From: an uncultured Collinsella sp.
Lineage (GTDB): Bacteria; Actinomycetota; Coriobacteriia; Coriobacteriales; Coriobacteriaceae
DNA: 40,731 nucleotides
NCBI GenBank assembly: GCA_900545605.1
Contig: UQZL01000017.1
Location: forward strand, 1 to 40,731
Direction of reading: 5' to 3'
Shown here: piece by piece, positions 1-7,803 of the stretch
Position numbering within the stretch: position 1 is the first letter of the stretch
Layout of the letters: every line of letters begins with the position of its first letter
Program-made: the position numbers and the translations under genes
The notes under the pieces: generated by a model
Seen by the model: the letters and a program-made list of their open reading frames with translations, nothing else
What the model was told of the DNA's origin: nothing
Database searches by the model: none

Positions 1-2
1 AC

Positions 3-878
3 GCAGAGAAATACGGCGTCAGCCGTGCCAGCCGGAAGTACAACAAGAGCCGGTCCTACATCTACTTCTGGAAGGCTCGCTGGGATGGAACGGTCCAGTC
101 CCTGGCCTGCCAGTCCCGTCGGCCCCACAGCCACCCAAACCAGCACACGGAGGCGGAGCTGAAGCTGATCCAGGATATGCGCCGCCGCAATCCCAGTCTG
201 GGCATGGTGGAGTTGTGGCACCGGCTGCGGCAGCGGGGCTATACCCGCCGTCCGGAGAGCCTGTTTCGGGTGATGCGCAAGCTGGGGTTGTTCCCAACGG
301 CGGAGAAGAAAAAAGCATATAAGCCCAAGCCTTACGAGCAGATGACCTATCCGGGCCAACGGGTCCAGGTAGATGTGAAGGTCGTACCCCGGAGATGTAT
401 TGCTGACCCGGAACTGCGTCTGTTCCAATATACCGCCATTGACGAATTCACACGACTGCGCTTCCTGGCCGCCTACCCGGAGCAAAGCACATATTCCTCC
501 GCAGACTTCCTGAAAAAGCTGGCCAAATGGTATGCACGCCGGGGCATCCGGGTGGAGTGCGTCCAGACGGACAACGGATTTGAGTTCACCAACCGTTTTT
601 CCAATAGCAAGCGAGATCTGCCCACCCTATTTGAGGCCACTGCGGAAAAACTGGGCATCCGGCACAAGCTCATTCGGCCCTACACGCCACGCCATAACGG
701 AAAGGTGGAGCGAAGCCACCGGGAGGACCAGAAACGATTATTTTACGCCTGCCACCGCTTTTATTCTCTGGACGACTTCGCAAAGCAGCTCACTGTCCAC
801 AACCGCCGCTCCAATAACTTCCCCATGAGACCGCTCGGTTGGCTTTCTCCTCTGGAGTTCACCGTCCAAGATGTTTGA
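3..878 (+). CDS. DDE integrase-core transposase, 5' end outside window
   Basis: Catalytic part of an insertion-sequence transposase of the IS3/IS481 integrase-core type, which cuts and joins DNA ends with a DDE triad. The reading frame is open from base 3, so the protein begins left of the window; the ATG at 177 is internal. Visible triad: Asp in QRVQVDVK, Asp in VQTDNGFEF, Glu in HNGKVERSH. The second Asp and the Glu are separated by 45 residues, longer than the usual 35 in IS3/IS481 because of an insertion after the DNG motif. It ends in TGA at 876-878, and I could not define a right-hand terminal repeat. GC content is lower than in the housekeeping genes, suggesting transfer, possibly from Firmicutes. 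The exact IS family is not certain. Confidence 0.85.
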   Translation, partial: AEKYGVSRASRKYNKSRSYIYFWKARWDGTVQSLACQSRRPHSHPNQHTEAELKLIQDMRRRNPSLGMVELWHRLRQRGYTRRPESLFRVMRKLGLFPTAEKKKAYKPKPYEQMTYPGQRVQVDVKVVPRRCIADPELRLFQYTAIDEFTRLRFLAAYPEQSTYSSADFLKKLAKWYARRGIRVECVQTDNGFEFTNRFSNSKRDLPTLFEATAEKLGIRHKLIRPYTPRHNGKVERSHREDQKRLFYACHRFYSLDDFAKQLTVHNRRSNNFPMRPLGWLSPLEFTVQDV

Positions 879-902
879 CAAACCTACAGCCGCGCCTCTT
901 GA

Positions 903-1181
903 TCAAAATAAATCGCTGTGGGTTCCGGTCCGTATCAGCTTCAGAATAAGCCTCTCATTGACAATTTTGTAGACCAGCAGCCAATCTGGCTGAATGTGAC
1001 ACTCCCGCATATCTTTATAGTTTCTGGAGTTGGTAAGCGCGTAATCCCGATACGACTCGGGCAAGGTTCCTTCATTGCAGAGCATCGAAATCACGGTCTC
1101 CATTTTCTTTGGATCGCACCCACGCTTGACCGCCAACTTATAGTCTCTTTTGAACTGACCTGTAAATTCAGGCTTAAGCAT
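903..1181 (-). CDS. yafQ: YafQ-family mRNA-interferase toxin (RelE/ParE superfamily)
   Basis: Toxin half of a type II toxin-antitoxin module; YafQ relatives cut mRNA on the ribosome. At 92 residues it has the family length. The signature C-terminal blocks CHIQPDWLLVYKI and RTGTHSDLF are present, giving catalytic-type residues His62, Asp66 and His88 (E. coli YafQ His63, Asp67, His87). The position of E. coli His50 is Tyr47 here (YRDY instead of YKDH), which could alter activity. The start overlaps the end of the antitoxin gene by 8 bp, the normal arrangement for coupled translation. Function is inferred from the family; activity is unproven. Confidence 0.88.
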   Translation of the reverse strand: MLKPEFTGQFKRDYKLAVKRGCDPKKMETVISMLCNEGTLPESYRDYALTNSRNYKDMRECHIQPDWLLVYKIVNERLILKLIRTGTHSDLF

Positions 1182-1440
1182 TGAGCGCCTCCATCAAATC
1201 GGCCACATTATCGAAGGGCCCGTATAAATCTTCGTCGTTTTCTGCCGCTTCCATTGCCGCAATCGTCACAGCGTTGGGTTCCTCGCGCTGGATCACAAAC
1301 GGTATTCTGCTTTCACGTATAGACTGACGCAGAAAAATATTGATCGCGGTGGACAGATCCATTCCAAAGTCTGCGAACAGCTCCTGGGCCTTCGCCTTCA
1401 CATCGGCGTCCAGGGAAATGCTTGTCGATACTTTCGCCAT
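1174..1440 (-). CDS. dinJ: RelB/DinJ-family antitoxin
   Basis: Antitoxin partner of the adjacent YafQ-like toxin. The 88-residue protein begins MAKVSTSISLDADVKAKAQ, the ribbon-helix-helix DNA-binding start of RelB/DinJ proteins, followed by the typical helix FADFGMDLSTAINIFLRQ. The acidic C-terminal half is where DinJ wraps its toxin. ATG at 1440 is preceded by AAGGAG about 9 bases upstream. First gene of a two-gene operon. DinJ proteins normally repress their own promoter, so the promoter just upstream is probably autoregulated (inference). Confidence 0.9.
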   Translation of the reverse strand: MAKVSTSISLDADVKAKAQELFADFGMDLSTAINIFLRQSIRESRIPFVIQREEPNAVTIAAMEAAENDEDLYGPFDNVADLMEALNA

Positions 1441-1465
1441 TTGAGGTCACTCCTTTCTTATCCTT

Positions 1466-1494
1466 ACTATACGCATTTTTTACCCATTTGTCAA
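1466..1494 (-). promoter_or_regulatory. Promoter of the toxin-antitoxin operon
   Basis: On the minus strand TTGACA (1494-1489) is followed after exactly 17 bases by TATAGT (1471-1466). This is nearly perfect sigma-70/sigma-A consensus, about 25 bases before the antitoxin ATG. The AT-rich stretch just upstream (1495-1512) contrasts with the surrounding GC-rich genome. Confidence 0.85.
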
Positions 1495-1530
1495 TATAAT
1501 ATACATATAATTTGGCACACCCGTCAGCTA

Positions 1531-2775
1531 TCAGCCCTCTGACAAGTTCGGTATCTGGTCTCCAATGAACATGGCGTCGCCAAAGCTGAAGAAGCGGTAG
1601 CGCTCTTCGATAGCAGCGGCGTAGGCATCCATGATCTGGTCGCGGGTGGCAAGCGCGCTTACGAGCATCATGAGCGTGGAGCGCGGCACGTGGAAGTTCG
1701 TGATCAGCGCGTCGACCACGTGATAGGTCGAGCCGGGCATGAGGTAGAGCTGCGTCGTAGCGTTCTCGCGCGCCACGATGTCGCCGCGGCCGAGCGTATC
1801 GGCCCCATCCTCGCGGCCCTCAAAATAGCGCGCCGTCACGGCCGGATCGGACACCGGTGCCTCAGCGTCAAAGGCGCTCTCGAGCGAGCGTACTGCGGTG
1901 GTGCCGACGGCGATCACGCGGTGCCCCTCGGCCTTCGCCTTATGCACGGCGTCGACAACCTCCTGTGACACGTGGTAGCGCTCGGTGTGCATGACGTGCT
2001 GCGTGGGGTCGTCCTCCTCCACCAGACGGAAGGTATCAATACCCACCTCGAGCTCGACGGCGGCAAACTTCGCGCCCTTGGCCTCGATAGCGGCCATGAG
2101 CTCGGGGGTAAAGTGCAGACCCGCCGTAGGAGCGGCAGCCGAGTGCTCCTCCTTCATGGCGTAGACGGTCTGGTACTTCTCGGGATCGCCCTCGTAATCG
2201 GTAATGTAGGGCGGCAGCGGCACGTGACCGGCAGCATGAATGGCCTCGTCGAGCGTGCGCGGCTCGCCGGCGGCATTGCAGCCGGCCGGCTCAAAGCGCA
2301 CCAGACGGCCTCCGCGGCTATCGGAGACAAAGTCGATGACCTCGGCCGTCAGCACCACGGGAGCCCCCTCGGGCGCATGGGCGCCACCGGCGCGATACTC
2401 AATCTGAGCACCGGGCTTCAGGCGCTTACCCGGCTTGACCAGGCACTCCCAAACGTGGCCCAGCGGGTCAACATCCTCACGGCGCTTGAGCAGCAGCGTC
2501 TCGACCACGCCACCCGAGCCGGCTTTGCGACCGATCAGGCGGGCCGGCATCACACGCGTCTTGTTGATGACGAGCACATCGCCCGGCTCGATATAGTCGA
2601 TGATGTCGCGGAAGATGCGGTGCTCAACGGTACCGCCGTGCTCCAGCGGCTTCCCCGCCTGGGAGCCTTTGCGATCCACCACCAGCAGGCGGCAGGAGTC
2701 GCGCGGCTCGGCAGGAGCCTGGGCAATCAGTTCCTCAGGAAGGTTATAGTCAAAATCATCGGTACGCATAGACAC
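1531..2775 (-). CDS. queA: S-adenosylmethionine:tRNA ribosyltransferase-isomerase
   Basis: Transfers and isomerises the ribosyl group of S-adenosylmethionine onto 7-aminomethyl-7-deazaguanine in tRNA to form epoxyqueuosine, the penultimate step of queuosine synthesis. The 414-residue protein carries QueA hallmarks: N-terminal DFDYNLPEELIAQ, then GDVLVINKTRVMPARL, SAAPTAGLHFTPEL and a C-terminal ITNFHVPRSTLMMLVSA. I choose GTG at 2775 because AAGGAG (2789-2784) lies 8 bases ahead; the in-frame ATG six bases further in would be 14 away. The queH gene, for the next enzyme of the pathway, lies just upstream on the same strand. Confidence 0.97.
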   Translation of the reverse strand: MSMRTDDFDYNLPEELIAQAPAEPRDSCRLLVVDRKGSQAGKPLEHGGTVEHRIFRDIIDYIEPGDVLVINKTRVMPARLIGRKAGSGGVVETLLLKRREDVDPLGHVWECLVKPGKRLKPGAQIEYRAGGAHAPEGAPVVLTAEVIDFVSDSRGGRLVRFEPAGCNAAGEPRTLDEAIHAAGHVPLPPYITDYEGDPEKYQTVYAMKEEHSAAAPTAGLHFTPELMAAIEAKGAKFAAVELEVGIDTFRLVEEDDPTQHVMHTERYHVSQEVVDAVHKAKAEGHRVIAVGTTAVRSLESAFDAEAPVSDPAVTARYFEGREDGADTLGRGDIVARENATTQLYLMPGSTYHVVDALITNFHVPRSTLMMLVSALATRDQIMDAYAAAIEERYRFFSFGDAMFIGDQIPNLSEG

Positions 2776-2811
2776 GTCGGATACTCCTTATATAGCTAAA
2801 GTCCGCTCTAC

Positions 2812-2820
2812 ATCCTAGCA
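2812..2820 (-). promoter_or_regulatory. Possible extended -10 promoter of queA
   Basis: TGCTAGGAT on the minus strand matches an extended -10 (TGn plus a TATAAT-like hexamer) about 37 bases upstream of the queA start. No clear -35 is visible. Weak evidence; queA could also be read through from queH. Confidence 0.35.
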
Positions 2821-2839
2821 GGCTGACGTCCCAAATGAA

Positions 2840-3415
2840 CTACTTTTTGGCAGCTTTGCGCTCGTCACGGATGCGGGCGCGGTCCATGGCTGCCTCGACA
2901 GCCGAGAAGCGGCAACCACAGTAGTTCTGCCGATACATGCCAAGCTCGCGCGAACGGCGTGTCGCCTCGGGGTAATACGGGCGAAAATCGCGAATCACCG
3001 GGGTGAGCCCATGTGCCGCCGCCAAGCGCTCAAGCACGTCATTGCAGGTATCGAACAGCTGGTACGGCGAGACGGCGAGCGTCGTGCCCACAAACTCAAA
3101 CCCGCGCTCCTGGGCCACGCGGCATGCCTCGGCCAAGCGCAGGGCATAGCACGCGCGACAGCGACGAGGCCGATCGGCACCCAGCGGTGCCACGCCGGTC
3201 TCCCAGCGCTCACGGTCCTCCCCTGCCTCGATGAGCTCGATGTCGCCATCGGCACACCACCGGCGCAGCTCGTCCAAGCGGCGCTGCCATTCATCGCGCG
3301 GTTGAATATTGGGGTTGGTCCAGCAAATCGTGGGCTCAAACCCCTCCTCGCGCAGCAGGCGAACCGGCTCAAGCGAGCATGGTGCACAGCACGCATGCAG
3401 CAACAACGGCTTCAT
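2840..3415 (-). CDS. queH: Epoxyqueuosine reductase QueH
   Basis: Reduces epoxyqueuosine to queuosine in tRNA; QueH (formerly DUF208) is the cobalamin-independent alternative to QueG. Cysteine motifs typical of the iron-sulfur/metal-binding family are visible: LLLHACCAPCS near the N terminus, RPRRCRACYALRL in the middle and YRQNYCGCRFS near the C terminus. Start chosen at ATG 3415 (MKPLLLHACC) because GAGGAG lies six bases upstream; the ATG at 3421 abuts it. The preceding DUF3267-like gene ends 10 bases upstream, so the two are probably co-transcribed. 191 residues. Forms a functional pair with queA. Confidence 0.94.
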   Translation of the reverse strand: MKPLLLHACCAPCSLEPVRLLREEGFEPTICWTNPNIQPRDEWQRRLDELRRWCADGDIELIEAGEDRERWETGVAPLGADRPRRCRACYALRLAEACRVAQERGFEFVGTTLAVSPYQLFDTCNDVLERLAAAHGLTPVIRDFRPYYPEATRRSRELGMYRQNYCGCRFSAVEAAMDRARIRDERKAAKK

Positions 3416-3425
3416 CGACATCTCC

Positions 3426-3992
3426 TCACCCAAAAAAGCGCACGCCAAAGGACGTGTCCTCGCAGGCGACAATGCGACGGTCGCGCAAAATGGTCCGCAC
3501 GTAATACCAGTCGCCTACACAGCCCGACAAATGCAAGCCGGCAGCCAGATAGCACAGCAGCGGATAGCCCGAAAACGCAAACCCCAGGGCAAACGCTGTC
3601 GTCACAACAACCGTCGGCGCCAGGCAAATTGCCATATACCGCCGGCGCGAATACACAATCCCCTCGGCGCAGGCATAGATCATCGCCGTCTCGCGATTCA
3701 CCCCAAAGGTCACCTGCGCGCCCGCAGGCGCCAGCAGCTTAAAAAACACACCGTGCACCAGCTCGTGCACGGCAAATGACGCCGCCGAAACCGCAGCCAA
3801 GCCGACTAGCCAGCCCAAGACTGCCGTCCAGCCGCCCGCGTCAGCCGCATCCAAGTCTGCAGGCCCGCCCAACAGCATAAACACCGGCACCAGGCACACG
3901 GCAAACACGCCGACGACGGCCATCCCCCACACAAAGCAGGCGTGCAGAAAATCCTCGTCTTCAAACGCATGTATGTTGGAAATCTCATTCAT
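3426..3992 (-). CDS. DUF3267-like membrane protein with HExxH motif
   Basis: 188-residue integral membrane protein of unknown role. Four hydrophobic stretches are visible, at about residues 17-41, 57-73, 117-133 and 141-155. The sequence FAVHELVHGVFF contains HELVH, the HExxH signature of zinc metallopeptidases, at the end of the second helix, as in the DUF3267 family and site-2-protease-like folds. The cytosolic tail is basic. It sits just upstream of queH on the same strand and is divergent from metG. Peptidase activity is only suggested by the motif. The ribosome-binding site before ATG 3992 is weak. Confidence 0.75.
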   Translation of the reverse strand: MNEISNIHAFEDEDFLHACFVWGMAVVGVFAVCLVPVFMLLGGPADLDAADAGGWTAVLGWLVGLAAVSAASFAVHELVHGVFFKLLAPAGAQVTFGVNRETAMIYACAEGIVYSRRRYMAICLAPTVVVTTAFALGFAFSGYPLLCYLAAGLHLSGCVGDWYYVRTILRDRRIVACEDTSFGVRFFG

Positions 3993-4034
3993 AGCATCTT
4001 AGGATAGCGCCCCTGCCACGTATCCGTCCGCATG

Positions 4035-4043
4035 TGCGATAAT
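4035..4043 (+). promoter_or_regulatory. Extended -10 promoter upstream of metG
   Basis: TGCGATAAT (TGn followed by a -10 hexamer) lies about 80 bases before the metG start, with no convincing -35. The same nine bases occur upstream of degV on the minus strand, supporting a promoter. Confidence 0.45.
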
Positions 4044-4124
4044 GTCGAACGATATGCACGAATTGACCACCGCGCCGCCGAGCCCCGCGCCCGGCCGCGC
4101 TCCCACCATATGCGAAGGAGTCCC

Positions 4125-6275
4125 ATGGCATCCAAATACTCCATGAACGACCGTCCCAGCTGGCCTCGCCGCGCCATCGTTACCGCCGGCGAGCCCTACG
4201 GCAACAAGGGCCTTCACTTTGGCCACGTTGGCGGCGTCTTTGTCCCTGCCGACTTCTTCGCCCGCTTCCTGCGCGACCGTCTGGGCCGCGAGAACGTCAT
4301 CTTCACCTCGGGCACCGACTGCTACGGCTCGCCCATCATGGAGAGCTACCGCAAGCTCAAGGAGAACGAAGGCTACGACAAGTCCATCGGCGAGTATGTC
4401 GAGTCCAATCACTCCCGCCAGGCCGCGACCCTCAACAACTACAACATCAGCTGCGACATCTACGGCGGCTCGGGCCTTGAGCCGGCTGCGCAGATTCACA
4501 ACGAGGTGACCGCCGAGATTATCAAGCGCCTGCACGAGCGGGGCACCATCTCCAAGCGCTCCACGCTGCAGTTCTACGATGCCAAGGCCGGCACGTTCCT
4601 CAACGGCCGTCAGGTGATCGGCCGCTGCCCCATCCAGGGCTGCAAGTCCGAGAAGGCCTATGCCGACGAGTGCGACCTGGGCCACCAGTTTGAGCCCGAG
4701 GAGCTCATCGCGCCCAAAAGCCAGCTCACCGGCGAGGTGCCCGAGCTGCGCCCGGTCGACAACCTCTACTTCGACCTGCCGGCCTACCTCGACTTTATGA
4801 AGACCTATACCGCCAAGCTCGCCCAGAACCCGCAGGTTCGCTCCGTAGTCTCCAAGACCATGGAGGAGTGGCTGCTGCCGGCTCAGCTCTACATCCAGAA
4901 CAAGTTCCGCGAGGCCTTCGATGCCGTCGAGGACCAGCTCCCCGAGCACACCGTGCTGGAGCCCGAGGGCAACAAAAGCAGCTTTACCGTCACCTTCCCC
5001 AGCTGGAAGGAGCGCGACGACGCCCACGCGGTGCTCGCCAACGGTGGCGTGCGCTTCCGCAGCGGCAAGGCACTCGTGCCCTTCCGCATCACCGGCAACA
5101 TCGACTGGGGCGTTCCGGTGCCCGAGGTCGATGGCGTCTCGGACGTCACCTGCTGGTGCTGGCCCGAGAGCCTGTGGGCGCCCATCAGCTATACGCGTAC
5201 CGTGCTCGCGCGCGATGCCAAGGCCGCCGGCGTGACCGAGGGCGTCGCCGCCCAGGACGCCGCCCTCATGGGCGAGCCCGCTGCCGACTCCACGCAGGTG
5301 CCCGCGCCCACCTACCAGCACAGCTCGCTCGACTGGCGCGACTGGTGGTGCTCGGACGACGCACAGATCTACCAGTTTATCGGTCAGGACAACATCTACT
5401 TCTACTGCATCGCGCAGACCGCCATGTGGGAGGCCCTGGGCTGGGATCTCACGCAGAGCACCGTCAGCGCCTGCTACCACCTGCTCTACATGGGCAAAAA
5501 GGCCAGCTCGTCCTCGCAGACGCCTCCCCCGCCGGCAGACGACCTACTCAACCACTACACCTGCGAGCAGATGCGCGCGCACTGGCTGTCGCTCGGCCTG
5601 TCCGAAAAGCCGGTGAGCTTTAGCCCCAAGGCATACGACACGCGTGTGACCGGCAAGGACAAGGACGGCAACGAGGTGCGCGCCTGCGACGACAAGCGCG
5701 TTATCGATCCGGCCCTTAAGGAGAGCGCCCTTTTGACCGGCGTATTCAACCGTCTGGCCCGCAGCTGCTTCTACGGCGTCGCCGTCAAGGAAGGCGACGA
5801 GAGCCCCTATCGCAACGGCTGCATCCCCGCCGGTGCCGCCTCTGCCGCCGTGGTCGAGGCTGCCGAGCAGGCAGCTCTTGCCTTTGAGCAGGCCATGTAC
5901 AAGTTCGAGACGCACCGCGCGCTTGCCGTGTGCGACGACTACCTGCGCGCCGCCAACAAGCGCTGGAGCGACGCCTCCAAGGCCGCCAACAAGCTCGAGG
6001 GCGACGAAGCAAACGCAGCGATGACGCAGGCCCTGGTTGATGCCTTTACCGAGCTGCGCGTGGCGACCGTCCTGATGCACGGTATCGTCCCGGCCGGCTG
6101 CGAACTCATCTGCGAGTACTTCGACGTCGATCCGGTCGCTTTCTTTAGCTGGGATAACATCTTTGCCTCCACGGACGAGTTCGTAGAGAGCCTGGGCGAG
6201 AAGCCCGGAGACCACCGCGTGAAGCCGCTGCCCCCGCGCTTCGACTTCTTTAGCAAGCACGAGAGCCAGTACTAA
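4125..6275 (+). CDS. metG: Divergent methionyl-tRNA synthetase (class I)
   Basis: Class I aminoacyl-tRNA synthetase of MetRS type, 716 residues. Start at ATG 4125 (MASKYSMNDR), preceded by AAGGAG at 4115-4120; ATGs further upstream lack a site. The HIGH motif is HFGH (residues 31-34). A zinc-knuckle region CPIQGCKSEKAYADECDLGH follows the usual position. YQFIGQDNIYFYCI and NIDWGVPVP match MetRS core blocks. The KMSKS loop is replaced by KKASSSS (from Lys458), which reads best as KASSS and lacks the second lysine. There is a roughly 75-residue insertion before NIDWGVPVP. The C-terminal half is helical, as in anticodon-binding domains. It may be the cell's main MetRS or a divergent paralogue; the window cannot decide. 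An rRNA methyltransferase gene follows closely. Confidence 0.8.
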   Translation: MASKYSMNDRPSWPRRAIVTAGEPYGNKGLHFGHVGGVFVPADFFARFLRDRLGRENVIFTSGTDCYGSPIMESYRKLKENEGYDKSIGEYVESNHSRQAATLNNYNISCDIYGGSGLEPAAQIHNEVTAEIIKRLHERGTISKRSTLQFYDAKAGTFLNGRQVIGRCPIQGCKSEKAYADECDLGHQFEPEELIAPKSQLTGEVPELRPVDNLYFDLPAYLDFMKTYTAKLAQNPQVRSVVSKTMEEWLLPAQLYIQNKFREAFDAVEDQLPEHTVLEPEGNKSSFTVTFPSWKERDDAHAVLANGGVRFRSGKALVPFRITGNIDWGVPVPEVDGVSDVTCWCWPESLWAPISYTRTVLARDAKAAGVTEGVAAQDAALMGEPAADSTQVPAPTYQHSSLDWRDWWCSDDAQIYQFIGQDNIYFYCIAQTAMWEALGWDLTQSTVSACYHLLYMGKKASSSSQTPPPPADDLLNHYTCEQMRAHWLSLGLSEKPVSFSPKAYDTRVTGKDKDGNEVRACDDKRVIDPALKESALLTGVFNRLARSCFYGVAVKEGDESPYRNGCIPAGAASAAVVEAAEQAALAFEQAMYKFETHRALAVCDDYLRAANKRWSDASKAANKLEGDEANAAMTQALVDAFTELRVATVLMHGIVPAGCELICEYFDVDPVAFFSWDNIFASTDEFVESLGEKPGDHRVKPLPPRFDFFSKHESQY

Positions 6276-6313
6276 TAACACTCGACATGTAATGGAATGG
6301 GAAGGAAAGACGG

Positions 6314-7417
6314 ATGTCCAAGCCGCGTCGTCGTAAGCAGAAAAAGCAGGTCAAGGCTGAGCTCAAGCTTAGGCAGTTTGCCGCTACCGAGCTTTCCGAC
6401 CAGCTTGCCGCCCTTCCCTGCGCCGCCGACCTACCGCGCTTTATGGTCGACACGGTCGCCGGCGCCTATGCGCCCGCCGATGCCGAGCTCATGATCGAGG
6501 GCTTCGGCGCCGCGGCCACACGCCCGGTCACGCTACGCGCCAACACGCTCAAGGCGACCGCCGAGGACATCGCTGCGGCGCTCGATGCCGCCGGCATCGC
6601 CCACAACCCCGTCGCTTGGTACCCAGACGCCTTTATCCTGCCCGAGGCCCAGGTTTCCGATCTGTGGGATCTCGACATCTACCGCGACGGCAAGATCTAC
6701 CTGCAGAGCCTGTCGTCCATGATGCCGCCTTTGGTGTTGGGCGCCCAGGCAGGCGAGGACATCCTGGACATGTGCGCGGCCCCCGGTGGCAAGACGACGC
6801 AGATCGCCGCCCTCACCCAGGGCCAGGCACACCTCACCGCCTGTGAGATGAGCATTCCCCGCGCCGAAAAGCTCGAGTCAAACCTCCATCGCCAGGGTGC
6901 CAAAAACGTGCCCGTCATGCGCATCGACGCACGCGAGCTCGATGAGTTCTTCCGCTTCGACCGCATCCTGCTCGACGCCCCCTGCACCGGCACGGGCACC
7001 GTCATCAGCGGCAACGAGAAAAGCCTGCGCGGCCTCACCGAGCAGTTGCTCGGCAAGTGCGCCCGCTCGCAGCGAGCACTTCTGGACCGCGCCATGGGGG
7101 CCCTCAAACCGGGCGGCACGCTCGTCTATTCGACTTGTTCGATCTTGCCGCAGGAAAACGAGGACGCCCTGCAAGAGGTCCTCGACAAGCATATGGACTG
7201 CGAACTTATCCCCCTCGACGGCACGCCGAGCGAAAGTGAAACGCGCCGTGCTCAGGAAGCTGGCGAAGAGCCACACATCGAGAGCAACGCTCTCACCGAG
7301 GCCATCGCCGCCGGCCATGTCTCGGCCATCGCCAACGGTATGCCCGGCACGCTGACCATTCCGCCTAGCCGCGATTTTGAGGGCTTCTACATTGCCCTGA
7401 TTCGAAAACGCAGCTAG
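6314..7417 (+). CDS. RsmB/RsmF-type (NOL1/NOP2/Sun) RNA m5C methyltransferase
   Basis: S-adenosylmethionine-dependent cytosine-5 methyltransferase acting on rRNA (or tRNA), 367 residues. A lysine/arginine-rich N terminus (SKPRRRKQKKQVK) precedes the family's N-terminal domain. The Rossmann fold shows the SAM-binding motif DMCAAPGGKTTQIAAL, motif IV DAPCTGTGTV and motif VI YSTCSILPQENE; the cysteines of IV and VI are the release and catalytic residues. AAGGAAAG lies just before ATG 6314. It follows metG by 38 bases on the same strand. The exact target base cannot be read from sequence; the length (no full C-terminal PUA-like extension) leaves RsmF or RsmB-like open. Confidence 0.88.
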   Translation: MSKPRRRKQKKQVKAELKLRQFAATELSDQLAALPCAADLPRFMVDTVAGAYAPADAELMIEGFGAAATRPVTLRANTLKATAEDIAAALDAAGIAHNPVAWYPDAFILPEAQVSDLWDLDIYRDGKIYLQSLSSMMPPLVLGAQAGEDILDMCAAPGGKTTQIAALTQGQAHLTACEMSIPRAEKLESNLHRQGAKNVPVMRIDARELDEFFRFDRILLDAPCTGTGTVISGNEKSLRGLTEQLLGKCARSQRALLDRAMGALKPGGTLVYSTCSILPQENEDALQEVLDKHMDCELIPLDGTPSESETRRAQEAGEEPHIESNALTEAIAAGHVSAIANGMPGTLTIPPSRDFEGFYIALIRKRS

Positions 7418-7441
7418 CGCACGGATCCAAAACTCAACAAG

Positions 7442-7612
7442 CTATTTCTGTGCGCGTTTGCCCTGCTGGTCGCGATGCTGTTTAAGCATCGCGCGCTCCT
7501 TGCGCTCGGCCCTTTTGCCCTTAATGGCCGTGACCACAAAGTAGATGACCGCGGCGGCAACGATTGCGGCCACACACAGGCCGATCGAGCCAAACATTGC
7601 TGTCAATTCCAT
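7442..7612 (-). CDS. Small single-pass membrane protein (56 aa)
   Basis: Small gene convergent with the methyltransferase gene. The translation starts MELTAMFGSIGLCVAAIVAA and has one hydrophobic segment (about residues 7-29), then a strongly basic tail rich in Lys, Arg and Gln ending GKRAQK. ATG at 7612 is preceded by AGAGAGGTG about 8 bases upstream, a good ribosome-binding site. The positive-inside rule predicts a cytoplasmic tail. No family recognised. The good RBS, clean TM-plus-basic-tail design and lack of any overlapping gene argue that it is real. Confidence 0.7.
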   Translation of the reverse strand: MELTAMFGSIGLCVAAIVAAAVIYFVVTAIKGKRAERKERAMLKQHRDQQGKRAQK

Positions 7613-7803
7613 ACCGCGTCACCTCTCTTTTAAACGGGACTTTCAAGATAGCACCTCGATACACGCCACCACAGCTCCTTCACGTTCGCCGGCCCTTCGG
7701 TCTAACGGATGGCGCGGCGGGGAAAAATCAACTCGTCAAACGATTTAGCATTCGCAATTCCGGCTGCATCGCGCCGGCCATCATCACATAGAATCGAGCC
7801 TCC

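Noticed and set aside
3999..5480. Long minus-strand frame opposite metG
   Set aside because: Composition (Val/Gly/Leu/His/Ala repeats) is typical of the antisense of a GC-rich gene; metG is clearly coding.
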